A DNA stretch of 29,756 nt, from NCBI GenBank assembly GCA_049680295.1, contig JBAUHN010000009.1:1-29756 (forward strand), written 5' to 3'. Origin of the DNA: JBAUHN01 sp049680295. Lineage in GTDB: Bacteria > Pseudomonadota > Alphaproteobacteria > Rhodobacterales > Rhodobacteraceae. Positions 1-7,129 of the stretch are shown here, piece by piece; within the stretch, counting starts at the first letter, position 1, and each line of letters starts with the position of its first letter. The position numbers were made by a program, and so were the translations under genes. The notes beneath the pieces were generated by a model. That model was not told where the DNA came from, made no database searches, and saw nothing but the letters and a program-made list of their open reading frames with translations.

Positions 1-2
1 AT

Positions 3-509
3 ATTCGGCTGTCGATCAATATGTCCGCCCGCTCGATTGGCTATGCGCGTTGGAAGTCCACGTTAAAGCGCTGGATAAAACGTGATCCGACCATTGGCGA
101 ACGGCTGATCCTTGAAATTACTGAAAGTTCAGTGATGACAGTGCCTGAATTGGTCACCGATTTCATGGACCGGCTGCAATCAGACGGTATTTGTTTCGCG
201 ATGGACGATTTTGGTGCAGGCCACACAGCCATCCGGTATTTTAAGGATTTTTACTTTGATGTCCTGAAAATCGACGGGCAATTCATCAAAGGCATTGCCC
301 AGAACCCCGACAATCAGGTTCTGACCGCCGCCCTCGTCTCGATTGCACAGCATTTTGACATGCTGACCGTTGCGGAATTTGTCGAAAACCAAGACGATGC
401 AGATACATTGGTTCGACTGGGTGTTGATTGCCTGCAAGGCTACCACTTCGGCGCGCCAACGATCAAACCTGCATGGGGCAATGGGCGAAGCCTTTCAGCA
501 ACCGGTTAA
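3..509 (+). CDS. EAL-domain protein (c-di-GMP phosphodiesterase type), 3' part
   Basis: The gene is cut by the left edge: the reading frame is open from base 3, and the first Met (base 21) lies inside the domain, so it is not the start. The visible part is the second half of an EAL domain, which in the family hydrolyses cyclic di-GMP to pGpG. Motifs in order: SINMSARS (the Asn is a metal ligand in active enzymes), LEITES, AMDDFGAG (Asp-Asp pair), LKIDGQFI (Lys), TVAEFVEN (Glu) and LQGYHFGAP (Gln). All ligand and catalytic positions visible here are kept, so an active enzyme is possible, but the EAL signature itself is outside the window. Any sensor or GGDEF part would also be upstream. It lies 158 bases before phaA on the same strand with no clear terminator between them. 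Confidence 0.9.
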   Translation: MRLSINMSARSIGYARWKSTLKRWIKRDPTIGERLILEITESSVMTVPELVTDFMDRLQSDGICFAMDDFGAGHTAIRYFKDFYFDVLKIDGQFIKGIAQNPDNQVLTAALVSIAQHFDMLTVAEFVENQDDADTLVRLGVDCLQGYHFGAPTIKPAWGNGRSLSATG

Positions 510-560
510 AACGGCAGGGCAAAAGCCGCTGATCCTCCACTATTAAAAGACCATCCATGT

Positions 561-575
561 TGCCGCGTTGCGGCA
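561..575. repeat. TGC-rich inverted repeat upstream of phaA
   Basis: TGCCGC and GCGGCA face each other across GTT, about 90 bases before the phaA start, in a TGC-rich stretch. It has no T-run, so it is not a terminator. The PHB repressor PhaR of Paracoccus and Rhodobacter binds TGC-rich dyads of the CTGC-N3-GCAG kind; this is an imperfect match, so the operator role is only an inference. Confidence 0.3.
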
Positions 576-667
576 GGTGCGATATGCCGAACCTGTAGCG
601 CCCGGTGGGCAAGCGCGTATTGGCGTTTGGTCCTGTCCCGGTCAGAACAGATAGAGGAATAATTCAC

Positions 668-1843
668 ATGACAAATGTCGTCATCGCATCTGCAGCCCGC
701 ACCGCCGTCGGCAGCTTTGGTGGTTCATTCGCCAATACGCCGGCCCATGACCTGGGTGCTGCGGTCCTGAAAGAAATCGTCGCGCGCGCCGGAATAGATG
801 CAGCTGAGGTGTCTGAAACAATCCTCGGTCAGGTTTTAACGGCTGCACAGGGCCAGAACCCAGCCCGTCAGGCGCATATCAATGCCGGCCTGCCCCAGGA
901 AAGTGCGGCATGGTCAATCAATCAGGTTTGCGGATCAGGTTTGCGCGCCGTTGCCTTGGCGGCCCAGCACATTCAATTGGGCGACGCAGATATCGTCGCA
1001 GCTGGTGGTCAGGAAAACATGACCCTCAGCCCGCATGCCGCACATTTGCGGGCCGGCCACAAAATGGGTGACATGAAGTACATCGATACGATGATTCGCG
1101 ATGGTTTGTGGGACGCATTCAATGGCTACCACATGGGTCAGACGGCAGAGAACGTCGCCGAAAAATGGCAGATCAGCCGCGACATGCAGGATGAATTCGC
1201 CGTTGCCTCGCAAAACAAAGCGGAAGCCGCCCAAAAGGCAGGTAAATTCGCGGATGAGATCGTGGCCTTTACCGTCAAAACCCGCAAAGGCGATATCGTG
1301 GTCGATGCCGACGAATATATTCGTCACGGCGCGACCATGGAGGCGATGCAAAAACTACGGCCCGCTTTTGCCAAAGACGGATCCGTTACTGCCGCTAACG
1401 CGTCAGGTCTGAACGACGGGGCCGCAGCGGCATTGATGATGAGTGTGGATGAGGCCGCAAAACGCGGGATTACCCCGTTGGCACGGATCGCCAGCTATGC
1501 GACCGCTGGTCTGGACCCTGCAATTATGGGCGTCGGTCCGATTCATGCCAGCCGCAAAGCCCTTGAAAAAGCCGGATGGAAAGCTGAAGACCTTGATCTG
1601 GTGGAAGCCAACGAAGCGTTTGCCGCACAGGCCTGCGCTGTGAACAAAGACATGGGCTGGAACCCCGAAGTGGTGAACGTCAATGGCGGTGCCATTGCAA
1701 TCGGTCACCCAATTGGCGCATCGGGCGCACGCATCCTGAACACCTTGTTGTTTGAAATGCAGCGGCGTGACGCGAAAAAAGGTCTTGCCACACTATGTAT
1801 CGGCGGCGGTATGGGTGTCGCTCTGTGCCTGGAACGTCCCTGA
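668..1843 (+). CDS. phaA: Acetyl-CoA acetyltransferase (beta-ketothiolase)
   Basis: A 391-residue biosynthetic thiolase that condenses two acetyl-CoA into acetoacetyl-CoA, the first step of polyhydroxybutyrate (PHB) synthesis; it acts in the cytoplasm. The catalytic residues are visible: nucleophile Cys88 in NQVCGSG, His347 in AIGHPIGASG and Cys377 in LCIGGGMG, one residue off the Zoogloea numbering (89/348/378). The start at 668 is chosen because AGAGGA lies 9 bases upstream and the protein then begins MTNVVIASAART, as in the family; the frame stays open to a GTG at 605, but that extension is not thiolase-like. phaB follows 133 bases downstream on the same strand, so the pair makes (R)-3-hydroxybutyryl-CoA. 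PHB synthase is not in the window. A degradative or ketone-body role is possible but less likely given phaB. Confidence 0.97.
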   Translation: MTNVVIASAARTAVGSFGGSFANTPAHDLGAAVLKEIVARAGIDAAEVSETILGQVLTAAQGQNPARQAHINAGLPQESAAWSINQVCGSGLRAVALAAQHIQLGDADIVAAGGQENMTLSPHAAHLRAGHKMGDMKYIDTMIRDGLWDAFNGYHMGQTAENVAEKWQISRDMQDEFAVASQNKAEAAQKAGKFADEIVAFTVKTRKGDIVVDADEYIRHGATMEAMQKLRPAFAKDGSVTAANASGLNDGAAAALMMSVDEAAKRGITPLARIASYATAGLDPAIMGVGPIHASRKALEKAGWKAEDLDLVEANEAFAAQACAVNKDMGWNPEVVNVNGGAIAIGHPIGASGARILNTLLFEMQRRDAKKGLATLCIGGGMGVALCLERP

Positions 1844-1907
1844 CCTGCAAACGGGCGGCCCAAAGTCGCCCGTCCCTGACCAGCCCGATAAAATAACAGA
1901 TTGGTCA

Positions 1908-1953
1908 CGCAATAATCTTGCGCGCAACCCATAAGGTGCGTAACAAGATTGCG
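1908..1953. promoter_or_regulatory. Long imperfect inverted repeat in the phaA-phaB gap
   Basis: CGCAAT-aa-TCTTG (1908-1920) faces CAAGATTGCG (1944-1953), with a nested CGCAaCC/GGTGCG pair inside. The left arm also runs into a perfect 10-base palindrome, TTGCGCGCAA (1918-1927). The repeat sits 23 bases before the phaB start codon. It could be a PhaR-like operator, or an mRNA hairpin that sets phaB level separately from phaA. There is no T-run, so it is not a normal terminator. Confidence 0.4.
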
Positions 1954-1976
1954 AGCAAAACTTAGGAGAATTCAAT

Positions 1977-2699
1977 ATGTCCCGCGTCGCACTTGTTACC
2001 GGAGGCAGCCGAGGCATCGGCGCCGCCATCTCTACCGCCCTAAAAGATGCAGGTTATTCTGTCGCCGCCACTTACGCAGGCAACGATGATGCCGCCGCAA
2101 AATTCACCGCCGACACTGGCATCAAAACCTACAAATGGAATGTTGCAGACTACGACGAATGTGCCAGCGGCATCGCACAGGTCGAAGCGGATTTAGGCCC
2201 TGTCGACGTGCTGGTCAACAATGCGGGCATTACTCGCGATGCGCCATTCCATAAAATGACGCCAGATCAATGGCATGACGTGATCAACACCAATCTGACA
2301 GGCGTCTTTAACATGACGCATCCGGTTTGGCCGGGCATGCGCGAACGCAAATTTGGCCGGATCATCATTATCTCGTCTATCAACGGCCAAAAAGGCCAGT
2401 TTGCCCAAGTCAACTATGCCGCCTCTAAGGCCGGTGATCTGGGGATCGTAAAATCGCTTGCACAGGAAGGCGCGCGCGCTGGTATCACGGCCAACGCGAT
2501 CTGCCCCGGCTACATCGCAACGGATATGGTGATGGCGGTGCCAGAAAAAGTTCGCGAAAGCATCATTTCGCAAATCCCAGCGGGCCGCTTGGGCGAACCG
2601 GAAGAAATTGCACGCTGTGTTGTTTTTCTGGCGTCCGACGATGCAGGGTTCATCAACGGATCGACCATTTCCGCCAATGGGGCGCAATTCTTCGTCTGA
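1977..2699 (+). CDS. phaB: NADPH-type acetoacetyl-CoA reductase
   Basis: A 240-residue short-chain dehydrogenase that reduces acetoacetyl-CoA to (R)-3-hydroxybutyryl-CoA, the monomer for PHB synthase. The Rossmann motif TGGSRGIG is at residues 8-15 and NNAG at 81-84. The catalytic set is Ser134 (in ISSINGQKGQ), Tyr147 and Lys151 (YAASK). The stretch around NGQKGQF is characteristic of PhaB rather than FabG. An AGGAG 8 bases before the ATG fixes the start. It is downstream of phaA in the usual phaAB order and is closed by a strong terminator 26 bases after the stop. A FabG role cannot be fully excluded from sequence alone, but pairing with phaA makes PhaB much more likely. Confidence 0.95.
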   Translation: MSRVALVTGGSRGIGAAISTALKDAGYSVAATYAGNDDAAAKFTADTGIKTYKWNVADYDECASGIAQVEADLGPVDVLVNNAGITRDAPFHKMTPDQWHDVINTNLTGVFNMTHPVWPGMRERKFGRIIIISSINGQKGQFAQVNYAASKAGDLGIVKSLAQEGARAGITANAICPGYIATDMVMAVPEKVRESIISQIPAGRLGEPEEIARCVVFLASDDAGFINGSTISANGAQFFV

Positions 2700-2724
2700 T
2701 ACTGCGGCGCAAGGGTACGAATTG

Positions 2725-2756
2725 AAAAGGACCGGTGCGGATGCGCCGGTCCTTTT
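2725..2756. terminator. Strong, probably bidirectional intrinsic terminator
   Basis: An 11-bp perfect stem (AAAAGGACCGG with CCGGTCCTTTT) is extended inward by a wobble and two GC pairs around a GGAT loop. The T-run follows the stem on plus and, by symmetry, on minus. It ends phaB transcripts and can also end the small minus-strand gene that stops at 2786. Confidence 0.9.
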
Positions 2757-2785
2757 GCTATTGCCCTTATGATCGCAGCTGTCGA

Positions 2786-2899
2786 TCAGCGGAAACTTGG
2801 GAACAACCAGCGCCAGGCATTTTTCATCGCCAGCGCCCGTTCTTCGTGGGCGCGCTGCATTGCTGTTCGTGCGGCGGGGTTTGTTGTTGCTTCGATCAT
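2786..2899 (-). CDS. Small basic protein, 37 residues
   Basis: This is a short gene on the minus strand between phaB and the LysR gene. It begins MIEATTNPAART, has a charged middle (QRAHEERALAMKN) and ends in an aromatic, basic tail (AWRWLFPSFR). An excellent GAAGGA lies 8 bases before the ATG, and the terminator at 2725-2756 lies just past its stop. The R-x-H-x-E-R-A-x-A ... W-x-W-L-F pattern resembles the many short basic proteins found in Rhodobacteraceae, but I do not recognise a named family and give no function. It is divergent from the LysR regulator, and LysR regulators often control the divergent gene, so it is a candidate target. Reality rests on the ribosome site, the terminator and the composition. 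Confidence 0.6.
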   Translation of the reverse strand: MIEATTNPAARTAMQRAHEERALAMKNAWRWLFPSFR

Positions 2900-2998
2900 T
2901 TCATCTATCCTTCATGTGGCTTTCGGCATAGGTAATGCTGTTCTGAAACCAACATAGGGCTACATAAAACAATCAACAAACGAGACTTGTGCGCAGTT

Positions 2999-3019
2999 CA
3001 GTTAAGTAATACTTGACTG
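2999..3019. promoter_or_regulatory. Inverted repeat just before the LysR gene
   Basis: CAGTTAAGT-AAT-ACTTGACTG is a 9-3-9 inverted repeat with a single mismatch, ending 4 bases before the LysR start codon. LysR proteins bind dyads with a T-N11-A core, and an A/T-rich dyad here could serve autoregulation or control of the divergent small gene. The LysR start has no clear Shine-Dalgarno site, which fits a site packed against the start codon. Confidence 0.45.
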
Positions 3020-3023
3020 GCAC

Positions 3024-3968
3024 ATGAGCGACCGATTGCCCCCATTGACCGCATTGCGTGCCTTTGATGCCGCTTCCCGACATATGTCTTTTGCCAAAGC
3101 AGCACATGAATTGAATGTCACCCCGGCGGCGTTAAGCTTTCAGATCAAGTCGCTCGAGGATCATCTGGGCACAGCGCTGTTTCACCGTCTGAACCGGGCG
3201 GTTGAATTAACCGAAGCAGGCCGTATTCTGGCCCCCGGTGCCGAAGATGGATTTCGCATATTGGCTGCGGCATGGCGGGCGACAAAAAGGTCGCTGGATC
3301 AGCAATCACTAACAGTCACCGCAGGACCCGCCTTTACCGCCAAGTGGCTGGCCCCACGCCTTTACGAATTCGCACAGTCGCATCCTGAAATTGAGTTGCG
3401 GTTTTCCGCATCTCTTCGTGTGATGGACTTCAACCGGGACGCCATTGATGTGGCCATTCGCTTTGGCTATGGAAAAGATGAAGGGGTGTTCGCAATGCCA
3501 CTGGCGGAAGAGTGGGTCACACCGGTGATGACCCCGGCGTTGGCCGCGCAATATTCAGATCCGCAAAGCCTGAAAGATGCGCCGTTGATCATTGACGATT
3601 CCATAGACTTTCTGGATCCGCCCTGTGATTGGGCTGCATGGTTTCGCATGACCGGTGTTGAAGCCACACCACCCCATGGGCCCAGGTTTTCGCAGGCGGA
3701 TCACGCCGTAGATGCCGCTTTGGCCGGGGTTGGGGTTGTTTTGGGACGACGGGCATTGGTGATCAAAGATCTTGTCGAGGGGCGTTTGGTGGCGCCCTTT
3801 CGGATGGCATTGTCGACCGATGCCAGATTTCGCTTCATATGCCCCTTGGGCACTGAGAACCGGCCCCAGGTTTTGGCATTCCGCAATTGGATGCTATCGG
3901 AAATTGCACAAACCAAGGACATCGCCGAAGCATTTGATGTTGTTGCTGTTAAGGATTATGCGCAATGA
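3024..3968 (+). CDS. LysR-family transcriptional regulator, GcvA type
   Basis: A 314-residue DNA-binding regulator. Residues about 5-65 form the winged helix-turn-helix (LPPLTALRAFDAASRHMSF, then AKAAHELNVTPAALSFQIKSLE), with the GcvA-like opening. Residues about 90-300 are the periplasmic-binding-like effector domain. It overlaps the next gene by 4 bases (ATGA), so regulator and exporter are translationally coupled. That arrangement suggests it senses a metabolite that the exporter removes, but the ligand cannot be read from sequence. The divergent 37-codon gene and the dyad at 2999-3019 are likely local targets. GcvA itself controls glycine cleavage in enterics; no gcv genes are here, so the name is kept to the family level. 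Confidence 0.93.
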   Translation: MSDRLPPLTALRAFDAASRHMSFAKAAHELNVTPAALSFQIKSLEDHLGTALFHRLNRAVELTEAGRILAPGAEDGFRILAAAWRATKRSLDQQSLTVTAGPAFTAKWLAPRLYEFAQSHPEIELRFSASLRVMDFNRDAIDVAIRFGYGKDEGVFAMPLAEEWVTPVMTPALAAQYSDPQSLKDAPLIIDDSIDFLDPPCDWAAWFRMTGVEATPPHGPRFSQADHAVDAALAGVGVVLGRRALVIKDLVEGRLVAPFRMALSTDARFRFICPLGTENRPQVLAFRNWMLSEIAQTKDIAEAFDVVAVKDYAQ

Positions 3969-4834
3969 CCCGCAACCGCGCCACTGCTTTCGGTTTTGTT
4001 GCTGTTTTATTATGGTCGCTGTTGGCGCTCTTAACCGTCGGGTCCAGCCCGGTTCCGCCCTTGATGCTGAATACAATCTGTTTTGGCATCGGTGGCGTAT
4101 TGGGGCTGGTTTGGACGTGGTTGACAGGCAATTTGCCTTTGCTGAAAACGGTGCCTTTGCGCGTTTATTTCTTTGGGACGCTGGGGCTATTTGGATATCA
4201 CGCATTGTACTTTTCCGCCCTGCGCCTTGCTCCCGCTGCCGAGGCCGGGCTGATCGCCTATCTATGGCCATTGCTGATCGTCATTTTTTCGGGGTTCTTG
4301 CCCGGCGAGTCTGTGCGCCGGGGTCATATGTTGGGGGCTTTGATCGGTTTCTTAGGGGCGGGCTTGATCATATCCGGTGGCGGCTCCGGCTTTCACACGA
4401 ATGACTTGCCCGGCTATGTATTGGCGTTGATCTGTGCGCTGACCTGGTCCGCCTATTCCGTATTGTCCCGCAAGATTGGCACCGTCCCGACACATAGCGT
4501 GGCTATTTTCTGTCTTGCCAGTGCTGCGTTGTCACTCCCCTTGCATCTGGTGTTTGAAACCACGATTTGGCCCAGTACCGGCGTCCAGATCACCAGCGCC
4601 GTTCTGTTGGGTTTGGGACCTGTGGGCTTGGCATTCTATGTTTGGGATATCGGCGTCAAAAGGGGCGACATACAGCTTTTGGGCACCGCATCCTATGCGG
4701 CCCCGCTATTGTCGACGCTGATATTGGTGGTTGCCGGGGTGGCCGCGCCAAGCTGGTCATTGTTGGCGGCGGCTGTTCTGATCACTGGCGGGGCATTGAT
4801 TGCAGCCCGCGCCAGCCTTGCTGCGTCAGGTTAA
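3965..4834 (+). CDS. DMT-superfamily (EamA) exporter, YddG-like
   Basis: A 289-residue inner-membrane protein with about ten hydrophobic segments, arranged as two EamA repeats (about residues 5-135 and 145-285). The N-terminus (MTRNRATAFGFVAVLLWS) resembles the aromatic amino acid exporter YddG, and the second repeat starts near YVLALICALTWSAYSVLSRK. The family exports amino acids or other small metabolites using the proton gradient. The gene is coupled to the LysR regulator through an ATGA overlap. The substrate is not decided by the sequence. Its stop shares the palindrome TTAA with the stop of the convergent DUF465 gene, leaving no room for a terminator between them. Confidence 0.9.
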   Translation: MTRNRATAFGFVAVLLWSLLALLTVGSSPVPPLMLNTICFGIGGVLGLVWTWLTGNLPLLKTVPLRVYFFGTLGLFGYHALYFSALRLAPAAEAGLIAYLWPLLIVIFSGFLPGESVRRGHMLGALIGFLGAGLIISGGGSGFHTNDLPGYVLALICALTWSAYSVLSRKIGTVPTHSVAIFCLASAALSLPLHLVFETTIWPSTGVQITSAVLLGLGPVGLAFYVWDIGVKRGDIQLLGTASYAAPLLSTLILVVAGVAAPSWSLLAAAVLITGGALIAARASLAASG

Positions 4835-4995
4835 TTCGTCAGACGAGAAATTTCTTCTTTTAATCGCAATTTCTGTTTCTTCAGGTCCGCGATGTGCAAA
4901 TCGTCGACACCGGGTGAGCGTTGGGCCTGCTCGACGGCATCGCTCAAGCTGTCATGCTTCTTTTTCAATTGGTCAATATGTGCTGTAACGCTCAT
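4831..4995 (-). CDS. DUF465 (YdcH-like) small coiled-coil protein
   Basis: A 54-residue protein, MSVTAHIDQLKKKHDSLSDA at the start and ending LKEEISRLTN. It has the DUF465 layout: a helix with H-x-x-L-x-x-x-H spacing, a short hinge (RSPGVDDLH), then a second lysine-rich helix that typically carries LKKQKLxLKEEI. It is predicted to be a helical hairpin; family function is unknown. GGAGG lies just upstream of the ATG. It overlaps the convergent exporter gene by 4 bases at TTAA. Rhodobacteraceae genomes often carry more than one copy; only one is seen here. Confidence 0.88.
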   Translation of the reverse strand: MSVTAHIDQLKKKHDSLSDAVEQAQRSPGVDDLHIADLKKQKLRLKEEISRLTN

Positions 4996-5107
4996 TCAGT
5001 CCTCCATTTTGAAACATTTGCACCACGAGTGGACCATAAGTTTCGGCCTGTGTCACGTGGCATGTGCAGCTTAATGCCGACACACCTTAACAGATAATAA
5101 ACATTGT

Positions 5108-5854
5108 TCAGAATTCCAGAGCGGCGCCATTGCGAAGAACGGCGCGGATACTTGGCACATAGCTGTCCCCGTCGCGCAGATGTTGCGTGCCTTCATGCAT
5201 GATCAGCGGTGCGTGCAAACGAAAACCCGCGCGCCCGGACTTGCGGGCCTTGACGATCACCAATTCAGTGCTGCGACCCATACGCGGGGCGATTGGCAGC
5301 ACTTCAACGCTGCCAAGATATGTGGACATTGCGGTCAAAAGTTCCGGCAACCGTTCCGCGCGGTGAATGAAATGCGCGCACCCCTTCGGGCCAAGCCGTT
5401 TTGCCGCCACATGCACCCATTGGGACAAAGGTGTCGCTTCGCGGATGGCGGTTTCGCGGTCTGGGTGATTTGTGGTTTTCCCGCGATGTTTTTCAAAATA
5501 CGGCGGATTGGCGATCACATGATCGAATTGCCGTTGCCGCAGGTCCAGGGGTAAATCCGCCAGATCCGCTGTCACAACTTCAAGTGAACCACCACCGTTG
5601 CGCCGCGCCAGTTCGGCATAATCTGCCTGTATCTCGACACCTGTCATTTGCAAACCGGGCACCCGTGCGTCCAGACAAAGCGACGCCGCCCCTGCCCCAC
5701 AGCCAAGTTCCAAAACCGACTGTCCGGCTGTTGCGGCGACAGATGCGGCCAGCAAAACCGGATCAACGCCGGCGCGGTAGCCCTGTTTGGGTTGCCACAA
5801 CTGAACCTTCCCGCCCAAAAAAGCGTCGCAGGTCAGATCAGTTTCGGCGAACAT
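5108..5854 (-). CDS. tRNA1(Val) N6-adenine methyltransferase-like protein
   Basis: A 248-residue SAM-dependent methyltransferase with a Rossmann fold. Motif I is VLELGCGAG (residues 47-55) and the amino-methylating motif NPPY is at 116-119, as in TrmN6/YfiC, which methylates A37 of tRNA1(Val). The N-terminus (TCDAFLGGKVQLWQPKQGYR) matches the family, with the Q-P-x-x-G-Y-R-x-G-x-D segment. The start at 5854 is preferred over an upstream one at 5914, which would add 20 residues unlike the family and overlap the upstream gene. DUF2007 lies one base upstream on the same strand, so the two are coupled. N5-glutamine methylation of release factors is the alternative for NPPY enzymes, but the N-terminus argues for TrmN6. 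Confidence 0.88.
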   Translation of the reverse strand: MFAETDLTCDAFLGGKVQLWQPKQGYRAGVDPVLLAASVAATAGQSVLELGCGAGAASLCLDARVPGLQMTGVEIQADYAELARRNGGGSLEVVTADLADLPLDLRQRQFDHVIANPPYFEKHRGKTTNHPDRETAIREATPLSQWVHVAAKRLGPKGCAHFIHRAERLPELLTAMSTYLGSVEVLPIAPRMGRSTELVIVKARKSGRAGFRLHAPLIMHEGTQHLRDGDSYVPSIRAVLRNGAALEF

Positions 5855-5855
5855 G

Positions 5856-6071
5856 TTAAAATCCGATCGGAATGTCGTTGTCACGCAGCACCCGCATGGC
5901 CGCGTCGTGGTCATCGGGGCGCACCATGAGACGGCGCGGAAAAATCCCGATGCCCCCTTCTAGCACGCTCATGTTTACGTCCATTTCAAAGCAGTCTATA
6001 TCCTCGCCCTGTAGAAGGGCCGTGGCAAAGGCAATGATCGTCGTATCAGTACTGCGCAAAAGTTCCTTCAT
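5856..6071 (-). CDS. DUF2007-domain protein
   Basis: A 71-residue protein beginning MKELLRSTDTTIIAFATALL and ending DNDIPIGF. The layout is that of DUF2007: an N-terminal strand (MKEL), a helix, the segment ALLQGEDIDCF, then a conserved R-L-M-V and a C-terminal helix with D-x-x-x-A. The domain is often described as a putative signal-transducing or PII-like fold; no function is established. The frame is open further upstream to 6242, but that part lies inside the divergent polyprenyl synthase and does not look like the family. Only 29 bases separate it from that gene, so its promoter must lie within the neighbour's 5' coding sequence. Confidence 0.87.
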   Translation of the reverse strand: MKELLRSTDTTIIAFATALLQGEDIDCFEMDVNMSVLEGGIGIFPRRLMVRPDDHDAAMRVLRDNDIPIGF

Positions 6072-6100
6072 ATCAGCGATGTAAGTGAAAGAGGCCTGCA

Positions 6101-7129
6101 ATGTCGAGCCTTGCAATTGGGACCAAGATGACAGCAGACGCGAAAACTCAGAAACCACATGACCGGATGGCCGAATTTCTGGCCTCCGACATGGATGCTG
6201 TGAACACATTGATCCGCGACAGGATGGCGTCGCAACATGCACCGCGCATCCCTGAGGTGACAGCCCATCTGGTTGAGGCGGGAGGCAAAAGACTGCGTCC
6301 GATGCTGACCTTGGCTGCGGCGCAATTATGCGGCTACGCAGGCCCTTACCATGTGCATCTGGCAGCGACCGTTGAATTTATTCACACTGCAACGCTGCTG
6401 CATGATGATGTCGTTGACGAAAGCGGCAAACGGCGCGGGCGTCCGACGGCCAATCTGCTCTGGGATAATAAATCCTCGGTTCTGGTCGGCGATTATCTGT
6501 TTGCGCGCAGCTTTCAATTGATGGTCGAGACCGGTTCAATCCGGGTACTTGATATTCTGGCAAATGCCGCCGCAACCATCGCAGAAGGCGAAGTGTTGCA
6601 GTTGACAGCCAGTCAGGATCTGGCCACCACCGAAGAGATTTATCTGCAAGTGGTGCGCGGCAAAACAGCGGCGTTGTTTGCCGCCGCAACCCAAGTGGGC
6701 GGTGTCATTTCTGGGTCTGCCGAGGCGCAGATTCAAGCACTTTATGACTATGGCGATGCGCTGGGAATTGCGTTTCAAATTGTTGACGACCTGCTTGATT
6801 TTCAAGGCGATGCGGCAGTCACTGGAAAAAACCTGGGCGATGACTTTCGCGAACGCAAACTGACGATGCCGCTGATCAAGGCCGTGTCAAAGGCTGACGC
6901 AAACGAACACGCCTTTTGGCAGCGCACCATCGAAAAGGGCCGTCAGGAAGACGGTGATCTGGACCGCGCCCTGGATCTTTTGCACAAATATGATGCGTTG
7001 ACCGACACGACCATCGAGGCGCGCAAATGGGCCGCCAAAGCCAAGTCTGCTCTTGCACCGCTGCCCGATCACCCGGTCAAAGACATGCTTGGCGATCTGG
7101 CCGACTACGTGGTCGAACGTATTCGTTAA
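6101..7129 (+). CDS. ispB: Long-chain polyprenyl diphosphate synthase (ubiquinone side chain)
   Basis: A 342-residue trans-prenyltransferase that elongates farnesyl diphosphate with isopentenyl units to make the ubiquinone tail, expected to be decaprenyl in this lineage. The first Asp-rich motif is D102-D103-x-x-D106 (LLHDDVVDES) and the second is D229-D230-x-x-D233 (VDDLLDF). GGKRLRP (residues 61-67) binds the allylic or homoallylic diphosphate. The residue five before the first Asp motif is Ala97; a small side chain there goes with long products. GAGG 6 bases before 6101 supports this start; an internal ATG at 6128 is the alternative. The gene ends on a TTAA palindrome shared with ispE, which makes the IPP/DMAPP precursors. 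The exact chain length (C40 or C50) cannot be read, so ispB/ddsA naming is loose. Confidence 0.93.
   Translation: MSSLAIGTKMTADAKTQKPHDRMAEFLASDMDAVNTLIRDRMASQHAPRIPEVTAHLVEAGGKRLRPMLTLAAAQLCGYAGPYHVHLAATVEFIHTATLLHDDVVDESGKRRGRPTANLLWDNKSSVLVGDYLFARSFQLMVETGSIRVLDILANAAATIAEGEVLQLTASQDLATTEEIYLQVVRGKTAALFAAATQVGGVISGSAEAQIQALYDYGDALGIAFQIVDDLLDFQGDAAVTGKNLGDDFRERKLTMPLIKAVSKADANEHAFWQRTIEKGRQEDGDLDRALDLLHKYDALTDTTIEARKWAAKAKSALAPLPDHPVKDMLGDLADYVVERIR

Noticed and set aside
605..667. Upstream extension of phaA from a GTG
   Set aside because: The added residues do not look like thiolase, and AGAGGA stands 9 bases before the ATG at 668, which gives the family N-terminus.
3772..4404. 210-residue plus-strand ORF across the LysR/exporter junction
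   Set aside because: Trp/Cys/Arg-rich shadow in another frame of two well-recognised genes.
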